Shown piece by piece: positions 60,516-64,000 of a stretch of DNA of 64,000 bases. The stretch spans positions 2,692,001-2,756,000 of the forward strand of contig NZ_JAUTAE010000001.1 of NCBI RefSeq assembly GCF_030818415.1. The letters are read 5' to 3'. Source of the stretch: Sphingomonas sp. SORGH_AS_0950 (GTDB lineage Bacteria; Pseudomonadota; Alphaproteobacteria; Sphingomonadales; Sphingomonadaceae). How positions within the stretch are numbered: the stretch's first letter is position 1; each line of letters starts with the position of its first letter. The notes under the pieces were generated by a model, which saw only the letters and a list, made by a program, of their open reading frames with translations, had not been told where the DNA came from and ran no database searches. Both the position numbers and the translations under genes were made by a program.

Positions 60516-61517
60516 ATGCGTATCCTCCTGTCCTGCCTGTTGCTGCTGGCCTGTATCCCCGGATGGTCGGGTGAGGCGCGGCTGGGCCTGCTGGAGCAGC
60601 GGGGGCAGATGGACGTGCGCCGCGTCGCGCTCGACCCGCGCGATCCGTCGCGCCGGACGCTGGGCGCGCTGACCTATCTGGGCGGTGTGGCGCTGACCAG
60701 CCGCGATCCGGCCTTTGGCGGATTCTCGTCGCTGACGGTGACGGGGGACCGTTTCACCCTGCTCAGCGACGGCGGCAATGTCGTGCAGTTCGCGATGGGC
60801 GGGGACTGGCGTCCGCACGGCATCCGCTTCGCCAACCTGCCCGCGGGGCCGGGGATCGGGTGGCAGAAATGGGACCGCGACAGCGAATCGATGGCGGTCG
60901 ATCCGCGCACCGGCGCCCTATGGGTGGGGTTCGAGCGCTATAACCAGATCTGGCGCTATGCCCCCGGCTTCGCCCGCGCGGAGGGATTCGTCGCGCCGCG
61001 CGGCATGAAGCGCTGGCCGATCAATGGCGGCCCCGAATCGCTGGCCCGGATGCCCGACGGGCGATTCGTCACCATTTCCGAAGAGGCCAAGATTCGCCGC
61101 ACGCTGTGGCGTGGGGGCGAGGCGTCGCGCAAGACCACGCGGCAGGGGCTGATCTTCGCGGGCGATCCGTTGCGCCACCGCCCGCGCCTGTTCGCCTATC
61201 GCGTGTCGCCCGATTACGATGTGGCGGACGTCGCCGCCTTGCCCGACGGCGCGCTGATCGTGGTCGAGCGGCGATTCCGGCTGCCGTTCCGATTCTCGAA
61301 TCGAATCATGCTGGTCCCGGCGGAGCGAATCGCGCCGGGACGGGTGGTGCGGGGGCATCTGCTCGCCGAACTCGACGCGCCGCTGATCCACGACAATTTC
61401 GAAGGGGTCGCGGTGACGCAGGAGGGCGGGGCGACGATCCTGTGGCTGGTGTCGGACGACAACCAGTTGCCGATCGAGCGCAGCTATCTGCTGAAATTCC
61501 GGCTGGACCGACGCTGA
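60516..61517 (+). CDS. Esterase-like activity of phytase family protein (PF13449-like)
   Basis: 333 residues with a signal peptide (MRILLSCLLLLACIPGWSG; a possible lipobox LLAC could make it a lipoprotein). Beta-propeller-like phytase-like domain: AFGGFSSLTVTGDRFTLLSDGGN, RDSESMAVDPRTGALWVGFERYNQIWRY, and NFEGVAVTQEGGATILWLVSDDN. Function in this family is unproven; the name comes from distant similarity to phytases. Confidence 0.8.
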   Translation: MRILLSCLLLLACIPGWSGEARLGLLEQRGQMDVRRVALDPRDPSRRTLGALTYLGGVALTSRDPAFGGFSSLTVTGDRFTLLSDGGNVVQFAMGGDWRPHGIRFANLPAGPGIGWQKWDRDSESMAVDPRTGALWVGFERYNQIWRYAPGFARAEGFVAPRGMKRWPINGGPESLARMPDGRFVTISEEAKIRRTLWRGGEASRKTTRQGLIFAGDPLRHRPRLFAYRVSPDYDVADVAALPDGALIVVERRFRLPFRFSNRIMLVPAERIAPGRVVRGHLLAELDAPLIHDNFEGVAVTQEGGATILWLVSDDNQLPIERSYLLKFRLDRR

Positions 61518-61605
61518 TCGGGCGATTCGCGCGGCCTTCGGCTTCGCATCGGCCGAACGGCGGTTTGGAATGGACCAGGCGAATCGCGGACACGGATGCT
61601 GACAC

Positions 61606-61638
61606 CCGTTCAGCCTGAGCGAAGTCGAAGGCCACGCC
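61606..61638. repeat. Sphingomonad intergenic palindrome, single copy
   Basis: ccgttcagcctgagcgaag with its gtcgaaggccacgcc tail, 90 bases after the phytase-like gene. Confidence 0.8.
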
Positions 61639-61863
61639 CCAGGGCCGATCGGCATTCCATGATGCCTTATCCTTCCCTCGCCCCTCGCAGAGGGGAGAGG
61701 GTTGCGCAGACTTGGTCTTTGCGAAAGCAAAGGCTTAGTCGGAGCTGGGTGAGGGGTGGGCGCTCGCTCTGCGAGCGTGCGAGCCTACAGGCTCGCTCAA
61801 CCCCTCACCCAAGCTGCGCTAGCCAGCAGGCTGGCAAGCTTCGCTAGGGTCAGGACTCGTTGA

Positions 61864-62253
61864 TCACAGCCAGAAGATAACGGTGGCAGCGAGAGCGACG
61901 GCGGAGAAGAAGGCCGTGGGGCAGCGATCGTAGCGGGTAGCGACGCGCCTCCAGTCCTTAAGGCGGCCGAACATGATCTCGATGCGGCTGCGACGCCGGT
62001 AGCGACGCTTGTCGTACCTGACCGGCTCGTTGCGTGATCGCCGGCCCGGGATGCAGGGCTGGATGCCCTTGGCCTGGAGGGCGTCGCGGAACCAGTCGGC
62101 GTCGTAGCCGCGGTCCCCGAGCAGCCACTGCGCTTTTGGCAGTTCGTCCAGCAGCGCTGCCGCGCCGGTGTAGTCGCTGACTTGGCCGGCGGTCATGAAG
62201 AAGCTCAAGGGGCGGCCGTTCGCATCGGCAACGGCATGGAGCTTGGTGTTCAT
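61864..62253 (-). CDS. IS5-family transposase, C-terminal part (orfB)
   Basis: 129 residues from an internal ATG. DDE-domain half: KLHAVADANGRPLSFFMTAGQVSDYTGAAALLDEL, LLGDRGYDADWFRDAL with the second Asp, and RYRRRSRIEIMFGRLKDWRRVATRYDR with the catalytic Glu. Normally made as a fusion with orfA by a -1 frameshift near 62292-62297, giving a protein over 61864-62621. Confidence 0.9.
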   Translation of the reverse strand: MNTKLHAVADANGRPLSFFMTAGQVSDYTGAAALLDELPKAQWLLGDRGYDADWFRDALQAKGIQPCIPGRRSRNEPVRYDKRRYRRRSRIEIMFGRLKDWRRVATRYDRCPTAFFSAVALAATVIFWL

Positions 62254-62273
62254 GCCGCCTTTGGTCCGACCGA

Positions 62274-62621
62274 TCAGGCGGCCGAGATCCCCTTTTTAAC
62301 CCGCAAGCTCGATGCCGTGCGGTGCGCCTTCAGGTAGGTCGCGTCGATCATCACGGTCTTGGGCTCGGCATCGCCCGCAGCTAACCCCTCCATCATGCGC
62401 GTGAACACGCCTCGCTCGCCCCAGCGCTTCCACCGGTTATACAGCGTCTTGTGCGGGCCGTAGGCGCTGGGCGCATCTCGCCAGCGCAGCCCGTTCTTGT
62501 TGACGAACACGATGCCGCTCAGCACCCGCCGGTCGTCCACCCTCGGCTTGCCGTGGCTCTTGGGAAAGAACGGCTGCAGGCGCTCCATCTGCTCGTCCGT
62601 CAGCCAAAACAGGTCGCTCAT
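62274..62621 (-). CDS. IS5-family transposase, N-terminal part (orfA)
   Basis: 115 residues: LTDEQMERLQPFFPKSHGKPRVDDRRVLSGIVFVNKNGLRWRDAPSAYGPHKTLYNRWKRW, then VMIDATYLKAHRTASS with the first catalytic Asp. Ends KKGISAA after an AAAAAGG slip sequence (minus strand). A -1 shift there continues as KGDLGRLIGRTKGGMNTK into orfB. Confidence 0.9.
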   Translation of the reverse strand: MSDLFWLTDEQMERLQPFFPKSHGKPRVDDRRVLSGIVFVNKNGLRWRDAPSAYGPHKTLYNRWKRWGERGVFTRMMEGLAAGDAEPKTVMIDATYLKAHRTASSLRVKKGISAA

Positions 62622-62780
62622 CCCGGTCTCCTTGCGGAAGCCTGAATCAGATCGCGACGCTCACATCAATGGGTCCTGACCCTAACCCTCTCCCCTGTCC
62701 AGGGGAGAGGGGAAGAAGACGCAATCCTGACTGTCGATCCGACCTGGCCCATGCCCCTACGCACGCCCAACCAAACGTCG

Positions 62781-62808
62781 AAAACCCGCCGCTCCGGGGA
62801 GCGGCGGG
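62781..62808 (-). terminator. Terminator after rpmB
   Basis: cccgccgctc (62785-62794) and gagcggcggg (62799-62808) pair perfectly around cggg; on the minus strand four Ts follow. Confidence 0.8.
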
Positions 62809-62838
62809 CTTCGAAACCTCGGCAGTCGCGTCGCGAAA

Positions 62839-63147
62839 TTACGCGGCGGCGGCTTCGGTCTGGGTCGAGGCCAGCTTCTTCACGACGTCGCGCTTCAGGC
62901 GACGGGCGCGCAGGCTGAGCTGGTCGTCCGAGGTCTTGACGAGCCAGTTGTCGAGGCCGCCATTGTGCTCGACCGAACGCAGGCCGTGGGTCGAAACGCG
63001 AAGACGGACGCTCTTTTCCAGCGCGTCGGAAATCAGCGTGACGTTCTGCAGGTTCGGCAGGAACGTACGCTTGGTCTTGTTGTTGGCGTGGGAAACGTTG
63101 TTACCCACCTGCCGGCCCTTGCCGGTCAGCTCGCAAATGCGCGACAT
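62839..63147 (-). CDS. rpmB: 50S ribosomal protein L28
   Basis: 102 residues from ATG 63147. [40 protein letters not shown] is classic L28, as is [23 protein letters not shown]. The C-terminal Ala/Thr-rich extension makes it longer than E. coli L28 (78 residues), as usual in alphaproteobacteria. Confidence 0.97.
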   Translation of the reverse strand: MSRICELTGKGRQVGNNVSHANNKTKRTFLPNLQNVTLISDALEKSVRLRVSTHGLRSVEHNGGLDNWLVKTSDDQLSLRARRLKRDVVKKLASTQTEAAAA

Positions 63148-63297
63148 GATCGTTATCCTGGTTTCAGGCAATGCCCGGAAAGGCCGCGCGGATAACCCGT
63201 ACCGGCGTCCGCGTCAACCGATTCCCCATCGGGGCCCGTGCAACCGGCCCGGTGAACGGGGCGTTGTTACGGCAACGAACCTGATGGAGCCAGACCC

Positions 63298-63510
63298 ATG
63301 CGCGCCTTTCTCGTCCTTATCGGCATCGTCCTCCTGCTGGTCGCCGGGGCCATGGCGATGGGCTGGGTCAATATCGACCAGACCCGTCCGGCGGTGGTGC
63401 AGGCCCCCGCCTTCCGCGCCGAGGGGCCCAAGGTCTCGGTCGGCACCGAGACCAAGACCGTCGAGGTGCCCACGGTGAAGGTCGAAAAGCCCGCCGACAA
63501 CGCGCAATAA
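63298..63510 (+). CDS. Small membrane-anchored protein, function unknown
   Basis: 70 residues: one N-terminal hydrophobic helix (AFLVLIGIVLLLVAGAMAMGWV, 3-24), then a short Val/Glu/Lys-rich periplasmic or cytoplasmic tail (GTETKTVEVPTVKVEKP). High-GC coding bias and a GGAG Shine-Dalgarno at 63286-63289 support it as a real gene. No family recognised. Confidence 0.72.
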   Translation: MRAFLVLIGIVLLLVAGAMAMGWVNIDQTRPAVVQAPAFRAEGPKVSVGTETKTVEVPTVKVEKPADNAQ

Positions 63511-63570
63511 GCCATAAGGGGCAGGGGCACCGCTCTTGCCCCTGTTCGCCGCGCGCGGCAGGGAGGGGGC

Positions 63571-64000
63571 ATGTTTCCGCTCCCCGCCCCGATGCGTGCC
63601 GCGCTCGACGCCGCTGCCCAGGCGGGGCAGGCCGGAGAGGTGCCGGTCGGCGCGGTGGTGATTCGCGATGGCGTGATCCTGGCCACGGGGGCCAACGCGC
63701 CGCGCCGCCTGCACGACCCCACCGCCCATGCCGAGATCCAGGCGATTCGCGCGGCGGCCGCGACACTAGGCCGCGACCGGCTGGAGGATTGCGACCTCTG
63801 GGTCACGCTGGAGCCCTGCGCGATGTGCGCGGGGGCCATCGCCCATGCGCGGATCGCGCGACTCTATTATGCGGCCAGCGATCCCAAGGGCGGGGCGGTC
63901 GAGCACGGCCCCCGCTTCTTCGCGCAGCCGACCTGCCACCACCGGCCGGACATCTATGCCGGGATCGGCGAGGGGGAGGCGGCGGGCCTGTTGCGCGATT
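63571..64000 (+). CDS. tadA: tRNA-specific adenosine deaminase TadA, 3' end outside the window
   Basis: Frame open from ATG 63571 (GGGAGGGGG before it) to the window end, 143 codons. TadA converts A34 to inosine in tRNA-Arg(ACG). Zinc-binding deaminase motifs are intact: HAE at residues 53-55 (His ligand and catalytic Glu) and PCAMC at 82-86 (Cys83 and Cys86). Family length is about 150 residues, so only a few codons are missing. Confidence 0.95.
   Translation, partial: MFPLPAPMRAALDAAAQAGQAGEVPVGAVVIRDGVILATGANAPRRLHDPTAHAEIQAIRAAAATLGRDRLEDCDLWVTLEPCAMCAGAIAHARIARLYYAASDPKGGAVEHGPRFFAQPTCHHRPDIYAGIGEGEAAGLLRD

Larger units (their letters stand above)
61847..62682 (-). mobile_element. IS5-family (IS427-like) insertion sequence, 836 bp
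   Basis: Ends gggtcaggac (61847-61856) and gtcctgaccc (62673-62682) are inverted; with two mismatches the inverted repeats extend to about 18 bases. A TA duplication flanks it (61845-61846 and 62683-62684). Two overlapping transposase frames run on the minus strand. The empty site is visible in the paralogous repeat at 49.4 kb. Confidence 0.9.
61653..62728. repeat. Long dispersed intergenic repeat, copy split by an IS
   Basis: 61653-61846 and 62683-62728 together match 49235-49470 closely. The IS lies at the position corresponding to 49426-49427. Confidence 0.85.

Overview
The window is high-GC DNA from an alphaproteobacterium, most likely Sphingomonas or a close relative. The signs are the flagellar gene order with an FlbD-type sigma-54 activator, a MucR regulator, short flagellins of about 285 residues, and many copies of a short intergenic palindrome (core CCGTTCAGCCTGAGCGAAG) of a kind familiar to me from sphingomonads. 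No rRNA, tRNA, CRISPR array or prophage was seen.

Layout. Positions 1-2858 hold housekeeping genes: the end of lysA, a siroheme-synthase-like gene and a CorA/ZntB transporter. Positions 3015-42393 are a near-complete flagellar island. On the minus strand one long run reads flbD-fliE-F-G-H-I-J-K-L-M-N-O-P, then a repeat-filled gap, fliQ-fliR-flhB, and a separate fliD-fliS unit. Two tandem flagellin genes lie on the plus strand at 19.5-21.4 kb. They are followed by a LolC/E-like permease, then a minus-strand unit slt-flhA-fliA, and then motA2-motB2-flgA-flgM-flgN. The plus-strand run flgB-C-D-E-F-G-H-I-J-K-L-motA-motB completes the rod, hook and motor. mucR follows. Positions 42.4-48 kb hold a probable small RNA, a lysine-rich small protein, rpoN, lptB-lptA-lptC and an RNase D-like gene. 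Positions 48-64 kb hold a double cold-shock protein, a DUF1348/TetR pair, a Cys/Met-metabolism PLP enzyme, pgeF, a GNAT, a MidA-like methyltransferase, lgt, an IorB-like molybdoenzyme, hemH, phbB, a glycine-zipper protein, a phytase-like protein, an IS5-family element, rpmB and the start of tadA.

Regulation can be read from the DNA. Two sigma-54 promoters with near-perfect -24/-12 elements precede slt-flhA-fliA and flgB, and a third weaker one faces away from flgB toward motA2-motB2-flgA. Clusters of CGGCAA boxes lie near these promoters and are candidate FlbD sites. Four promoters of the form TAAAGNNT-N11-GNCGTTAM lie before flagellin 1, flagellin 2, fliD and flgM, as expected for FliA (sigma-28). 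The inferred circuit is RpoN plus FlbD driving the basal body and fliA. FliA then drives filament, cap and its own anti-sigma factor FlgM. rpoN itself is in the window.

Three irregularities sit inside the flagellar island. fliM has a +1 insertion near its 3' end. flgG has a +1 insertion in a T run. An apparently perfect 1451-bp tandem duplication covers the end of motA, all of motB and the end of mucR. Each could be a real mutation or a sequencing or assembly error; the sequence alone cannot decide. I did not find a clearly novel multi-gene system. The best leads are the shared sigma-54/CGGCAA control region, the odd second stator pair, the FlgH without a lipobox, the cold-shock protein with an FG/RGG-rich arm, and the probable small RNA.
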